Assembly: GCA_942492795.1 (NCBI GenBank)
Contig: OW818639.1
Span: 1,922,001-1,986,000, forward strand
Source: RGIG3178 sp942492795
Lineage (GTDB): Bacteria; Bacillota; Clostridia; Christensenellales; QAND01
DNA length: 64,000 nucleotides
Direction of reading: 5' to 3'
The number at the start of each line of letters is the position of its first letter. Positions within the stretch are counted from its first letter, which is position 1. Under the pieces are notes generated by a model that did not search any database, was not told the origin of the DNA, and saw nothing but the letters and a program-made list of their open reading frames with translations. Positions 41,427 to 50,229 of this stretch are shown here, one piece after another. The translations under genes and the position numbers were made by a program.

Positions 41427-41876
41427 TTATTTTGACATCCTCTTCAGTTTTCGCACTATTTCTACTACATTGACGCCCTCGCGCAACGCAACAAAAATCG
41501 TATTGTCCCCGGCGATGGAACCGCAAACTTCCGGCCAGTGTAGCGAATCAAGGGCTTCGGCGGCAGCATTGGCGGTTCCGGCTAACGTACGGATCACAAC
41601 GAGACTGCCCGTGGATTCGATGCCCGTTACGGTATCGGAGAAAATACGGATAAGTGCGCTCTGGTTGCGAAAATCTCCGTTTTCCGCAGGGATATATTTG
41701 TACACACCCTTGTCTGAGAGCGTTTTGATCAAACGCAAATCTTTGATATCCCTGGATATCGTTGCCTGGGTTACAGTCATTCCTCTGCTTTTAAGCAATG
41801 CCGCAAGCTCATCCTGTGTTTCCACATCAATGCTCTCGATGAGTTCCAAAATCAATTCTTGTCTTTTGTTCTTCAT
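41427..41876 (-). CDS. argR: Arginine repressor ArgR
   Basis: A 149-residue ArgR/AhrC. The N-terminal winged helix has DELAALLKSRGMTVTQATISRDIKDLRLI in pieces (residues 20-50). The C-terminal hexamerisation domain has GTANAAAEALDSLHWPEVCGSIAGDNTIFVAL in pieces, with the arginine-binding Gly-Asp (AGDNT). ATG at 41876 follows GGAGG by 10 bases; 11 extra codons in frame lie within nadK. No arginine genes adjoin. Palindromes at the operon promoter could be its own operators. Confidence 0.95.
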   Translation of the reverse strand: MKNKRQELILELIESIDVETQDELAALLKSRGMTVTQATISRDIKDLRLIKTLSDKGVYKYIPAENGDFRNQSALIRIFSDTVTGIESTGSLVVIRTLAGTANAAAEALDSLHWPEVCGSIAGDNTIFVALREGVNVVEIVRKLKRMSK

Positions 41877-42745
41877 TCCCGGTGATCCTCCCATTGTGGG
41901 GTATTCCATTCGGCAAGCTTCTTTCGCAGCTGCTCAAAATAATTCCATTGATTCAATCGTATAAACTGTGCGTCATGAGATGCCCTACGCACCAACAGCT
42001 TTTCATTCTGTCGGACGTCGGAAGCATGCTTCTGGTCATCTGCCAAGACCTTGCAGCTGTCGCGGTTTCCGTACACCACAAGTTCAACCTTTGCATTTTC
42101 CGGCAGAACGATCGGTCGCGCATACAACGAATGCGCGCATACCGGAACCAACAATAGGCAGTGAACCGAAGGTTCGACAATCGGACCGCCTGCAGACAAC
42201 GAGTAAGCCGTAGATCCGGTAGGTGTGCTCACCATCATTCCGTCGCAGGAATAGATGCCGACAAAGACCCCGTCACTGTAAACGGCGATGCGTACAACGC
42301 CCCCTTCAATATCACGAAACAAACCGATTTCGTTTAGGGCGAGGATTTCACCCGAAGAGACATTGTTTTTTTGCAGCGCACCATGAAGCATGATGCGGCG
42401 TTCGATGCGGTATTGCCCCAACAATATACGCTCCAGCGCCATCTCCATATCTTCGGGCAATATTTCCGACAGAAAGCCGAGCGTACCCAGATTAACGCCC
42501 AGAACAGGTATATTCAACCCACTGAAAAAGCGGGCTGCGTGCAAGAGCGTACCATCCCCGCCAAGCACCACAGCAAAATCGGCCTTATGAATATCCGGTG
42601 AAAACCCATCAAGCCCGAAAAGCGCGTCATCTTCCGGCATGCAGTACGGATGAATGTCTTTGTCTGCCAACAGGCCGATCATCCGCTTTATTTGCTTATC
42701 CACCGAATGGCCATGTTTGTTGGCCATGATACAAACGGAACGCAC
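41873..42745 (-). CDS. nadK: NAD(+) kinase
   Basis: A 290-residue NAD kinase that makes NADP. Motifs: VVLGGDGTLLHAARFF near residue 60 (GGDGT), NLGTLGFLSEI, and DGMMVSTPTGSTAYSLSAGGPIVEP in pieces. GTG at 42745 is chosen: AGGAGG lies 7 bases upstream and the protein then starts VRSVCIMANKHG, as expected for the first strand. It overlaps argR by 4 bases and is first gene of the nadK-argR-recN operon, behind a promoter with palindromic repeats. Confidence 0.95.
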   Translation of the reverse strand: MRSVCIMANKHGHSVDKQIKRMIGLLADKDIHPYCMPEDDALFGLDGFSPDIHKADFAVVLGGDGTLLHAARFFSGLNIPVLGVNLGTLGFLSEILPEDMEMALERILLGQYRIERRIMLHGALQKNNVSSGEILALNEIGLFRDIEGGVVRIAVYSDGVFVGIYSCDGMMVSTPTGSTAYSLSAGGPIVEPSVHCLLLVPVCAHSLYARPIVLPENAKVELVVYGNRDSCKVLADDQKHASDVRQNEKLLVRRASHDAQFIRLNQWNYFEQLRKKLAEWNTPQWEDHRE

Positions 42746-42765
42746 GCCACCGCCTCCTGTCAAAT

Positions 42766-42794
42766 ATTATACAAATATATTGTATAAAATACAA
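42766..42794 (-). promoter_or_regulatory. Promoter of nadK-argR-recN with overlapping palindromic operators
   Basis: On the minus strand, TTGTAT (42789-42794), 17 bases, then TATAAT (42766-42771). Two inverted repeats fill it: arms TTATACAA and TTGTATAA around 5 bases (42767-42787), and arms TTGTAT and ATACAA around AAA (42780-42794), sharing one half-site. AT-rich palindromes of this kind resemble ARG boxes, and argR is in the operon; autoregulation is inferred. Confidence 0.6.
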
Positions 42795-42799
42795 TCATT

Positions 42800-43049
42800 T
42801 GTTTGTCGTTGCTTCAATGCATCAGGGACTGTTGTGTGAAGTAGAATATATATAATTAGTTCTATATAGCAATGATTCCTGTAAAACCGTTGGGTATCAA
42901 TGCTCCAATACAATGGTTAAGTTCGGGTTGTCTTTTGAAATGAATGAATAAACAATTCAGGTTTAGGGGTGCAATCCTGAGCAAATGCACTTATGGCTAC
43001 TCGTTAATTTCAAACAACGGGGTATGAAAGTTTTTTTGTCGACGTTCCG
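42800..43049. other. Non-coding gap between tlyA and nadK
   Basis: About 250 bases, AT-rich, with stops in all frames. Beyond the nadK promoter at its left edge I see no gene, clear terminator or recognisable RNA. The dxs-tlyA transcript probably ends here, but no strong hairpin with a T-run was found. Confidence 0.5.
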
Positions 43050-43847
43050 TTATGCTTGCGCGCCATCCACGGCTCTTTTGATCCAACTTTCCAGGGTTTC
43101 ATCATCCTGTTTTTGGCCTTCCACGCCAAGCCAAAGCAGATATTCTTCGTTGCCTTTTGGGCCTTTGATCGGTGATGTCTGTAAACCCTTTACAATATAA
43201 CCGCTGTTTTGAGCAAATTGCAAGATGTCATGACATACCTGCATCCGCACGGAGGGATCACGAATGACACCTCCTTTTTGGACTTTTTCCCGGCCTGCTT
43301 CAAATTGCGGTTTAATCAATACCACCGCTTCAGCGTTCGGCTCAAGGCAACGGCGTAGCGGCAAAAGGATAAGCTTCAACGAGATGAAAGATACGTCGGC
43401 ACAAGCAAAAGATACCGGTTCAATATCATTGATATCCAAATTGCGGGCGTTGTACCGCTCCTTTGAAATGACGGCTTCGTTTTGACGAAGACTATAATCC
43501 AATTGACCGTGACCTACATCCAATGCGTAGACCCGTTTGGCTCCGTTTTGCAACAGGCAATCGGTAAAGCCTCCCGTAGACGCACCTATATCCAGGCATA
43601 TTTTGTCCCTTACGTCCAGTGCAAAGACCTCAAACGCCTTTTCAAGCTTCAGCCCGCCGCGGCTGACGTATTTGAGCTTTTCACGAATGGCAACCGCATC
43701 GGTATCTTCCACCAACTGGGAGGTTTTCTGTGCGGTTTGCCCGTTTATCAACACATCCTGTGCCAGTATCAAAGCCTGCGCGCTTGTACGGCTTTGTGCC
43801 AGCCCAAGCTCTACCAGTTTCAAGTCCAGACGCTTTTTTTCAGGCAT
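43050..43847 (-). CDS. tlyA: TlyA-family rRNA 2'-O-methyltransferase
   Basis: A 265-residue protein with an N-terminal S4 domain (1-60, RLDLKLVELGLAQSRTSAQALI in pieces) and an FtsJ-like SAM methyltransferase domain (from about 80: CLDIGASTGGFTDCLLQNGA, then VYALDVGHGQLDY). The K-D-K-E-type residues include Lys in VLIKPQFEAG. TlyA methylates cytidines of 16S/23S rRNA. It overlaps dxs by 8 bases, the usual Firmicute order ispA-(x)-dxs-tlyA. Confidence 0.93.
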   Translation of the reverse strand: MPEKKRLDLKLVELGLAQSRTSAQALILAQDVLINGQTAQKTSQLVEDTDAVAIREKLKYVSRGGLKLEKAFEVFALDVRDKICLDIGASTGGFTDCLLQNGAKRVYALDVGHGQLDYSLRQNEAVISKERYNARNLDINDIEPVSFACADVSFISLKLILLPLRRCLEPNAEAVVLIKPQFEAGREKVQKGGVIRDPSVRMQVCHDILQFAQNSGYIVKGLQTSPIKGPKGNEEYLLWLGVEGQKQDDETLESWIKRAVDGAQA

Positions 43848-45690
43848 TGGACTTCTCCTTAAATTGAAGTACCAGATCCACCACGGATTGCCGCGTCAGT
43901 CCTATGCTTTCCATCAATTCAGTGTTTTCTCCGTGCTCGATAAACCGGTCGGGCAGTCCTAGCGTGTGTACGCGAAATGAAGGATTTCTTGCTGCCCATT
44001 GCGTCACCGAAGCGCCGAAGCCGCCGATGATGCACCCTTCTTCCAGCGTGATGACATGCTTGCTGTGCTTGGCAATGTCAAAAAGTGTCGGCTCATCAAG
44101 CGGTTTGATACGGCACGCTTCAACATAGCCTACAGAAATCCCCTGCTCGTTGAGCTGATCCAAAGCGCTTTTGGCAAGCGTGCTCAATCGTCCGGTGGCA
44201 AGAAGCGTAATATCCGTATACGGCGATACCGTCCGCCATTCGTCGCAGTTGAAACCGGGTTCAGCGGCCAGCGGCAGTGTGCCGCGCGGATATCGGATGG
44301 CACTTGGTCCGTCAAATTGCATGGCTTCGTGTAACGATAAGACGAGATCGCTTTGATTGCATGGCGAATAGAGGCGTATATTGGGCATGGGCATCATCAT
44401 GGCCATGTCAAAAGCGCCGTGGTGCGTTTCACCATCCGCACCGACGAGCCCTGCCCTGTCGATGCAAAAGATCACCGGAAGATTCGCAAGGCAAACATCG
44501 TGAAGTATCTGGTCATAGGCTCGCTGCAGGAACGTTGAGTATATCGCGACGACCGGTCTCATACCGCCTCTTGCCATTCCGGCAGCCATGGTCACGGCAT
44601 GCTGTTCCGCTATGGCAACATCGAAAAAGCGTTCGGGGTATTCCTTGGCAAACCAGGGCAAACCGGTTCCTGTGGTCATAGCGGCGGTGATCGCGACGAT
44701 TCTCTGGTCATTTTTCGCCATATCGCACAGCGTTCTGCAAACCAAAGTGCCGTTGGAAGGCAGGGTAACCGGAGCTGAACCGTTGTTGTGCGCTCCAAGA
44801 CCGTGGTATTGTTCAGGATCCTCTTCGGCCGGGCCGAAACCTCTGCCTTTTGTTGTCATCAAATGCAGGAATACGGGCTGCTCGAAGTTCTTGATATCCT
44901 CCAGCACCTCAATGAGCATCGGCAGATCGTGTCCGTCGATGGGTCCCAAATAAGTAAAGCCGATCTCCTCAAAAAAGACGCGGGGCAACATGAAAAACTT
45001 TACGCGGTCACGAACGCGTTCTGCAAATCGAAATAACCCTTTTCCGATGCCAGGGATGGAACTAAGCGTTTTTTTGATCCGGCGCTTAAAGTGAAGGTAT
45101 CCAGGACTTGCCCGAAGTTTGCTCAAATAGGTCGTCATGCCGCCAACGCTCTTGGAAATGGCCATCGCGTTATCGTTGAGGATAACAAGGATATCCGTTT
45201 TGCTCTGACCCGCGTCGTTGAGAGCTTCGTAGCACATACCGCCGGTCAACGCACCGTCGCCTACGACTGCGATAATTTTATGCGGCTGATGCAAAAGATC
45301 CCTTGCGCGCGCCAATCCCAAAGCGGCGGAAATGGATGTGGAAGCATGCCCCGTGTCAAAAGCGTCATGGATGCTCTCGCGGTATTTCGGAAATCCCGAC
45401 AATCCCTGATATTGCCGAATCGTCGCAAAGCTGTCTTTGCGGCCCGTGAGAATTTTATGGGCATAACATTGATGCCCGACATCCCAAACGATCCTGTCTT
45501 TGCTTGAATCAAAAACGCACTGAAGCGCTACCGTTAACTCTATTACGCCCAAATTGGACGCTAAATGACCGCCGTTTTCCGCGACGGTCTGGAATATGTA
45601 TTCACGCAGGTCAGCACAAAGCGCAGCCTGCTGTACATGACTCATTCGCTTAACATCATCTGAGCATGTTATGCTGTCCAGTATTTTCAA
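43840..45690 (-). CDS. dxs: 1-deoxy-D-xylulose-5-phosphate synthase
   Basis: A 616-residue thiamine-diphosphate enzyme that opens the MEP isoprenoid pathway from pyruvate and glyceraldehyde-3-phosphate. The ThDP motif begins VVGDGALTGGMCYEALND (residues about 143-160) and ends near NDN; DRAGLVGADGETHHG and the catalytic Glu in VAIAEQHAVTMAAGMA lie in the second domain. The C-terminal transketolase domain is complete. With ispH (19.4 kb) and ispA (47 kb), three isoprenoid genes are in the window. Confidence 0.97.
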   Translation of the reverse strand: MKILDSITCSDDVKRMSHVQQAALCADLREYIFQTVAENGGHLASNLGVIELTVALQCVFDSSKDRIVWDVGHQCYAHKILTGRKDSFATIRQYQGLSGFPKYRESIHDAFDTGHASTSISAALGLARARDLLHQPHKIIAVVGDGALTGGMCYEALNDAGQSKTDILVILNDNAMAISKSVGGMTTYLSKLRASPGYLHFKRRIKKTLSSIPGIGKGLFRFAERVRDRVKFFMLPRVFFEEIGFTYLGPIDGHDLPMLIEVLEDIKNFEQPVFLHLMTTKGRGFGPAEEDPEQYHGLGAHNNGSAPVTLPSNGTLVCRTLCDMAKNDQRIVAITAAMTTGTGLPWFAKEYPERFFDVAIAEQHAVTMAAGMARGGMRPVVAIYSTFLQRAYDQILHDVCLANLPVIFCIDRAGLVGADGETHHGAFDMAMMMPMPNIRLYSPCNQSDLVLSLHEAMQFDGPSAIRYPRGTLPLAAEPGFNCDEWRTVSPYTDITLLATGRLSTLAKSALDQLNEQGISVGYVEACRIKPLDEPTLFDIAKHSKHVITLEEGCIIGGFGASVTQWAARNPSFRVHTLGLPDRFIEHGENTELMESIGLTRQSVVDLVLQFKEKSNA

Positions 45691-45701
45691 ACCAACTCTC
45701 C

Positions 45702-46259
45702 CTATCGTTCAAACAATGAAAAGAACTTCCCCAACAGATGCACCAATTGTCTGCTGTTGCTCATCGCAATGCCTTTGCCCAAGGATTTAAGCGATACTGT
45801 CAGCGCCGATATCAATGCCGCCGTGACAACAGCCCATAAAACGGCTGATAAAAACCCATATTGTATCGTCAGCAGCCCTGCTATCGCGGCGCCTGCTGTT
45901 CCGCTGACAATACCGGATATATCGCCAATCACATCATTGCAGATGTTGGAATACCTTTCCGCATTCTTAAGTATATTCAGGCTCTGTATCGCTCCACGCA
46001 TGCGTTTGCTGGCCATTGCAACAAACGGTGCCTGGTCTGCGCTGGTTATGGCAACTCCCATCATATCGGACAGGACACCAAGCAATATCAAAAAAAACAA
46101 TACCATAAGTGCCGTGAGCAACTGCGCATTTCGCAACAGCAAGCCCGAAGCAAACGAAATCGCCCCGGACAATAAAAGTGTCAATATAAAAACTTGCAGC
46201 GCCCATCTATAAGCGCCACCACGATTCTTACGTTTTGTTTTGGGCAGATCTATCTTCAT
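45702..46259 (-). CDS. CorB/DUF21-like membrane protein
   Basis: A 185-residue membrane protein with a basic N-terminus (KIDLPKTKRKNRGG) and four hydrophobic segments. Between the second and third segments, MGVAITSADQAPFVAMASKRMRGA in pieces and ILKNAERYSNICNDVIGD resemble the DUF21 (CNNM/CorB) transmembrane region of Mg/Co transporters. No CBS or CorC domain follows, so it is a stand-alone membrane part. Clostridia commonly have such a gene between ispA and dxs. ATG at 46259 follows AGGGA by 6 bases. Transport function unproven. Confidence 0.55.
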   Translation of the reverse strand: MKIDLPKTKRKNRGGAYRWALQVFILTLLLSGAISFASGLLLRNAQLLTALMVLFFLILLGVLSDMMGVAITSADQAPFVAMASKRMRGAIQSLNILKNAERYSNICNDVIGDISGIVSGTAGAAIAGLLTIQYGFLSAVLWAVVTAALISALTVSLKSLGKGIAMSNSRQLVHLLGKFFSLFER

Positions 46260-46660
46260 CAACAATCCCTTAAATAATAATTCGGTGGTGACATGCCGGG
46301 TAAACCTTGCGCCATGTGGTCTGGTAGGATTTCCCCATTCCGTGCCCCTCGTCGCCGATCGGGCGGTTTCCCTTTGAACAGAATGACGTAGCGTTTCCGC
46401 TTACGCAACCAGATCGCCTTAAAGTGCACACTGTAATCCCCGGCACGCCTTTCCAACAGCCTAGGAGCTTTCCTCGACGGATAACGACGGCCTTATCCTC
46501 TTTTGCAGCACACGGTTTCATTCGGCAATCATCCATATGATCCGGCCAGACCATATCAATGTGTTCCGCAATCCACCGCCGCCACTCAAGGCAGGCTACT
46601 CTGTACACAGCGTTTAGCCGCATGACAGGTTCATACCCCGTGGAGTAGAAAATTCCCACC
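46260..46660 (-). pseudogene. Unidentified frameshifted ORF remnant
   Basis: On the minus strand one frame from about 46640 reads RLNAVYRVACLEWRRW, then IAEHIDMVWPDHMDDC, and stays protein-like to WKGVPGITV near 46430. The plausible continuation (HFKAIWLRKRKRYVILF, ending GLPGMSPPNYYLRDC) is in another frame and stops at about 46260, overlapping the corB-like start. This suggests one frameshift in a basic, Trp-rich protein of about 115 residues. I do not recognise the family. There is a faint resemblance to REP-associated transposases at MRLN..YR....EW, but it is too weak to name. It may also be non-coding. Confidence 0.35.
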
Positions 46661-46852
46661 CCATCGGGCCTCCACGGAAACCGGGACTAAACTAGCATGC
46701 CATTGCAAACCGCCCGATTTCCTTAACCTCCAGCATCAGCCCCAATCTGGGCGAAAGAAGCCAACACAAGAGACTTCATCGATGTGCCATTGACGGATTT
46801 TTAGCCCCGCCTTCAGACGCGTCGCATTCCGACTAGGATACTGCACCACCGA
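46661..46852 (-). other. GC-rich, structured, apparently non-coding segment
   Basis: It lies downstream of a consensus promoter on the minus strand. No frame is open. Several short hairpins are visible, for example CCGTGGAG with CTCCACGG around 46640-46675 and GCCC with GGGC around 46740. It could be an unrecognised RNA or the end of a decayed mobile element. I could not match it to tmRNA, 6S, SRP, RNase P or a riboswitch by eye. Confidence 0.3.
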
Positions 46853-46858
46853 GTGTTC

Positions 46859-46886
46859 ATTATAGCATAAGTTCGATGAAACTCAA
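46859..46886 (-). promoter_or_regulatory. Promoter in the ispA-corB gap
   Basis: On the minus strand, TTGAGT (46881-46886), 16 bases, then TATAAT (46859-46864). It would drive the structured segment and possibly the corB-like-dxs-tlyA genes. Confidence 0.6.
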
Positions 46887-46959
46887 AATCTGCGGAATGC
46901 TGCGTTTGACATATGGTTGAGGCCATTGCCGACCCGCGTTCCGCAATGGTCATTGTATA

Positions 46960-47838
46960 TCAATTGCTTCGTATTACGGCCATTATCGCCGTTTTTCGGA
47001 GAAAATCAGCTCTCTGATCAAACGGGGTCAGCGCTTCGACGGCAAGATTGGCACTTCGACGCGCCAAAAGCGTCGCTTGCTTTAGTCCGAACAGCGACGG
47101 ATAGGTGGGTTTGTTCGCCTGTGCATCCTTACCGGGGGTTTTCCCGAGTGTTTTTTCGTCACCCGTAATATCGAGGATATCATCGGAGATTTGAAAGGCA
47201 AGTCCAAGATGAAGACCATAGCTTTCCATTGCCTTGCGCTGTTCTTCATCCGCTCCGCCAATCAAAGCCCCCGCGACGCAGGCTGCACTTATCATCGCGC
47301 TCGTCTTTTCGCTCTGCAGCCGCCTGAGGTCGTTGGAAGTGATTTGTTTGCCGACACTTTGCAAATCTCTGGCTTGTCCGCTGACCATGCCGCTGACGCC
47401 GCAACTGCGCGCGACGCACAGAATTGCCAGTGCGATCGATGGGGCATTCGGGAATTTGACTGCCTGTTCGCCCATCACTTCAAACGCAAGGCTTAACAGC
47501 CCGTCCCCTGCAAGGACCGCCATGCCTTCTCCATAGACCCTATGGTTGCTCGGCTTGCCTCTTCGCAAATCGTCGTCATCCATGCACGGAAGATCGTCAT
47601 GAATAAGGCTATAGGTATGGATCATCTCGATGGCGGCAGCGAAAGGCACCGCTTTTCGGATATCTCCGCCAACCGCATCGCAACACGCAAGGGTGAGCAC
47701 CGGTCGAAACCGTTTTCCGCCGTTGAGCAAACTATACGCCATCGCATCTTTCAAAGCCGGATAAATGCCAATTAACGCCTGCTCCAAAGCGGGGTCGATA
47801 AAGCCCAAATAACCGTTGTAGATAGCTTCATAGTTCAA
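46960..47838 (-). CDS. ispA: Polyprenyl (farnesyl/geranyl) diphosphate synthase
   Basis: A 292-residue trans-prenyltransferase that condenses IPP with allylic diphosphates. The first Asp-rich motif is HDDLPCMDDDDLRRGKPSNH, where the extra residues between the Asp pairs are typical of bacterial IspA. The second motif is FQISDDILDITGDEKTLGK. LNGGKRFRP lies upstream. The start is taken as TTG 47838, which overlaps the xseB end by 11 bases and follows GAGAGGA; the 32 codons upstream in frame are inside xseB. It stops before the unexplained 0.7 kb gap. Confidence 0.94.
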   Translation of the reverse strand: MNYEAIYNGYLGFIDPALEQALIGIYPALKDAMAYSLLNGGKRFRPVLTLACCDAVGGDIRKAVPFAAAIEMIHTYSLIHDDLPCMDDDDLRRGKPSNHRVYGEGMAVLAGDGLLSLAFEVMGEQAVKFPNAPSIALAILCVARSCGVSGMVSGQARDLQSVGKQITSNDLRRLQSEKTSAMISAACVAGALIGGADEEQRKAMESYGLHLGLAFQISDDILDITGDEKTLGKTPGKDAQANKPTYPSLFGLKQATLLARRSANLAVEALTPFDQRADFLRKTAIMAVIRSN

Positions 47839-48046
47839 AGCTCTTTTCCTCTCCGTTATGCAAAACTTGTATGCGAAGCTGATATCCGTCGAGCTTGCTT
47901 CTGCAATGCTGTGCCAACGCCATGCCTCGTTCATACAACTGCATGGTCTCTTCCATGCTCACGTTGCCCTGTTCCATTTTGCCCGCAATGGCTTCCAGTT
48001 CATCCATTGCCTGCTCCAAACTCAACAATTCGACATTATCTGTCAT
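47828..48046 (-). CDS. xseB: Exodeoxyribonuclease VII small subunit
   Basis: A 72-residue helical protein. The conserved segment LEAIAGKMEQGNVSMEETMQLYERGMAL in pieces (residues 16-43) is the XseB signature, followed by LAQHCRSKLDGYQLRIQVL. It forms exonuclease VII with XseA, its upstream neighbour, which it overlaps by 11 bases. Confidence 0.94.
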   Translation of the reverse strand: MTDNVELLSLEQAMDELEAIAGKMEQGNVSMEETMQLYERGMALAQHCRSKLDGYQLRIQVLHNGEEKSFEL

Positions 48047-49280
48047 ATTTCTTATCCTCCTGCCTAAAAACGTCCGTTATGCCGGCCTTCGCCTGTCCGT
48101 CTTTCCATAATAAGCGGATGCTCTGCCCGTCGACCAAACCTTCGGCGCTGCCTATGGCTTTGCCGGTTGATTCATCCAAAACAAGGGCATAACCGCGTTC
48201 CAACACCGCTTGTACGCTGTATGCCTGCAGTTTTGATTCGCACAGCAGAATCCGTTGCGTCCAATTTTGCAAAGCGTTGGTGTATGCATTGCCAATGCGC
48301 TGTACCGTTTGTGCCAGATGCCTTTCATGCAGCATGGCATATGCGTTCATCCGAGCCGGGCTAAGCGCTGACAAGAGCGCCTGCAAATGCCTGCTGCGCT
48401 GCGCCATCTGCTGTGTGAGCGCATTTTGCATCCTGTTCGCTGCAATGTCCACGAACTGTACCCACGCATCAAACAGCGGTACGGCCAGTTCGGCTGCCGC
48501 GCTTGGGGTGGGTGCGCGCAGATCCGCCACATAATCGCTGATGGTTGTATCCGTTTCATGGCCGACGGCGCTGATAATGGGAACGCGGCTTTGATGGATG
48601 GCATATGCTACGGCTTCTTCGTTGAAAGCCCACAGATCCTCCATGCTTCCGCCGCCGCGGCCGATGATGATCACATCGATATCGTCCCGTCGATTGAGCG
48701 TTTCGATCCCCTTGGCGATCTCCGTTGCAGCTGTCTTCCCCTGCACGCTGACGGGCACCAACAAGATATCCACGTTGGGATTGCGCCTTTTGGAAACTTC
48801 AATGATATCGCGAATAACGGCGCCTGCGGAGCTTGTCACAACGCCGATGCGCTTTGGAAATCGGGGTATGCGCTTCTTATGCGCGCTGTCAAACAATCCT
48901 TTTTCGGCAAGGCTGTTTTTTAATTTCTCAAACCGTTCATACAGGACCCCTGCCCCTTCGCTTTGCATCGTCTGGACGTAAAGCTGAAAGGAACCGTCCC
49001 GCAAATAGATGCTGGCATAACCGCCTACGGTAATGTGCATACCGTCCGTTACGTCAAACGGTATGCTTCTGTTGTTCTGTTTGAACATTACACATTTCAC
49101 CGAGCTCTGTTCATCCTTGAGCGAAAAATACCAGTGACCGGACGGATATTTATGATAGTTGGAGACTTCGCCGCTGACAAGAACGCCCTGGAGAAGCTCG
49201 TCGCTCATCAAAAGTCGATTCGCATATTCGTTGAGCTGCGAGACGCTCAACGTGAAATTGTTTATAAGCTCATTGAGCAT
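48036..49280 (-). CDS. xseA: Exodeoxyribonuclease VII large subunit
   Basis: A 414-residue nuclease subunit that degrades single-stranded DNA. An N-terminal OB fold (about 1-100, VLVSGEVSNYHKYPSGHWYFSLKD in pieces) precedes the catalytic domain with GVVTSSAGAVIRDII, IIGRGGGSMEDLWAFN and ISAVGHETDTTISDYVADLRAPTPSAAAEL in pieces, and a helical C-terminus. ATG at 49280 follows GGAGAG by 6 bases; a further 51 codons in frame overlap the tsaD-like gene and are not used. Confidence 0.96.
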   Translation of the reverse strand: MLNELINNFTLSVSQLNEYANRLLMSDELLQGVLVSGEVSNYHKYPSGHWYFSLKDEQSSVKCVMFKQNNRSIPFDVTDGMHITVGGYASIYLRDGSFQLYVQTMQSEGAGVLYERFEKLKNSLAEKGLFDSAHKKRIPRFPKRIGVVTSSAGAVIRDIIEVSKRRNPNVDILLVPVSVQGKTAATEIAKGIETLNRRDDIDVIIIGRGGGSMEDLWAFNEEAVAYAIHQSRVPIISAVGHETDTTISDYVADLRAPTPSAAAELAVPLFDAWVQFVDIAANRMQNALTQQMAQRSRHLQALLSALSPARMNAYAMLHERHLAQTVQRIGNAYTNALQNWTQRILLCESKLQAYSVQAVLERGYALVLDESTGKAIGSAEGLVDGQSIRLLWKDGQAKAGITDVFRQEDKKYDR

Positions 49281-50229
49281 GCTTTTCTCTCCATTCAAGC
49301 GACAGCAGAGCAATGCCTGCTGCGTTGTCCCCGGCATATTCTCTTTTTGCAAAGCCAATGTGCATGTCTTTGCAGCGCTTTGCCATCCCTTCCGATACTG
49401 CTTGGCGAACGATGGTGTTGGCGGCCACGCCACCTGCGATCAGTGCATCGGTGAGCCCCGTCTTTTCATGTTCGTATTCGAGCGCTTTGCAGATGGCCCG
49501 GCTTATGCTCATAAACATTTCCAACGCGATATCGGCATGTTCTTCGCCTCGCAACAGCCGCCTTTTAACTTCCGCTTCAGCGCCGGAGAAACTGAGCATT
49601 CCGTCCTTTAACGGTATGCCTATGCTCTTTTGCGTCCTTTGACCTGAGCGTGCAAGCAAATCCATCGACGGCCCGGCGGGAAATCCATACCCCATCAATA
49701 CGCCGATGCGGTCGATCCACTGCCCGGCGCTTATATCCTTTGTTGCGCAAAGCAAAGAAGTGGACCAGGTTTCACGCTCTACCTGCACAACTTCTGTTGT
49801 TCCGCCGGAAAGATGCATACCCAGATACCGTTGCGCAAACGGAGCACATCCGATTTCGGCGGCTCTTAGGTGTCCTTGTTGGTGTGAAAAAGTATGGACA
49901 GGAACGCTTAATGAAGCTGCAAGCATTTTGGCTGTTGACAAGCCGGCGATAAATACGGGCATATAGGAATCTTTGTCATCGCGAGGGGCATCGCTTGCGC
50001 CGATGCAGTTTAAGGTGTATCTGCCATCGTGCAGCGCCGTAAAAGCGTTTTCCACAAGCATCGGCAATTGGCGCATATGTAAAAAAAAGGCTTCGCTTTG
50101 TCTGAGCCCAAGCCCTCCTTGTTCCACCTGAAGCGGTAAGCGTCCGTCATAGAGCACTTCGCCCGCATCGCTCACAAGCGCCACAGAGGTGACATAGCAG
50201 CTTGTATCCAATCCCAATGCCGCATTCAT
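49270..50229 (-). CDS. TsaD/Kae1-like ASKHA-fold paralogue
   Basis: A 319-residue protein related to TsaD, the tRNA t6A transferase subunit. It has the N-terminal strand ALGLDTSCYVTSVAL, the metal-ligand region TFSHQQGHLRAAE (His-x3-His rather than TsaD's His-x4-His, HHMEAH), HLSGGTTEVVQV and GGVAANTIVRQAV. It is shorter than TsaD (about 340) and diverged, so true TsaD is expected elsewhere. Clostridia often carry this paralogue next to xseA and nusB. Function unknown. It overlaps nusB by 4 bases and xseA by 11. Confidence 0.75.
   Translation of the reverse strand: MNAALGLDTSCYVTSVALVSDAGEVLYDGRLPLQVEQGGLGLRQSEAFFLHMRQLPMLVENAFTALHDGRYTLNCIGASDAPRDDKDSYMPVFIAGLSTAKMLAASLSVPVHTFSHQQGHLRAAEIGCAPFAQRYLGMHLSGGTTEVVQVERETWSTSLLCATKDISAGQWIDRIGVLMGYGFPAGPSMDLLARSGQRTQKSIGIPLKDGMLSFSGAEAEVKRRLLRGEEHADIALEMFMSISRAICKALEYEHEKTGLTDALIAGGVAANTIVRQAVSEGMAKRCKDMHIGFAKREYAGDNAAGIALLSLEWREKHAQ

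Noticed and set aside
42390..42601. Short plus-strand frames opposite nadK
   Set aside because: They are shadows of the nadK frame with no ribosome sites.
46260..46660. Naming the remnant a group II intron maturase or REP-associated transposase
   Set aside because: Only scattered residues resemble these families; no catalytic motif or intron domain V was found.
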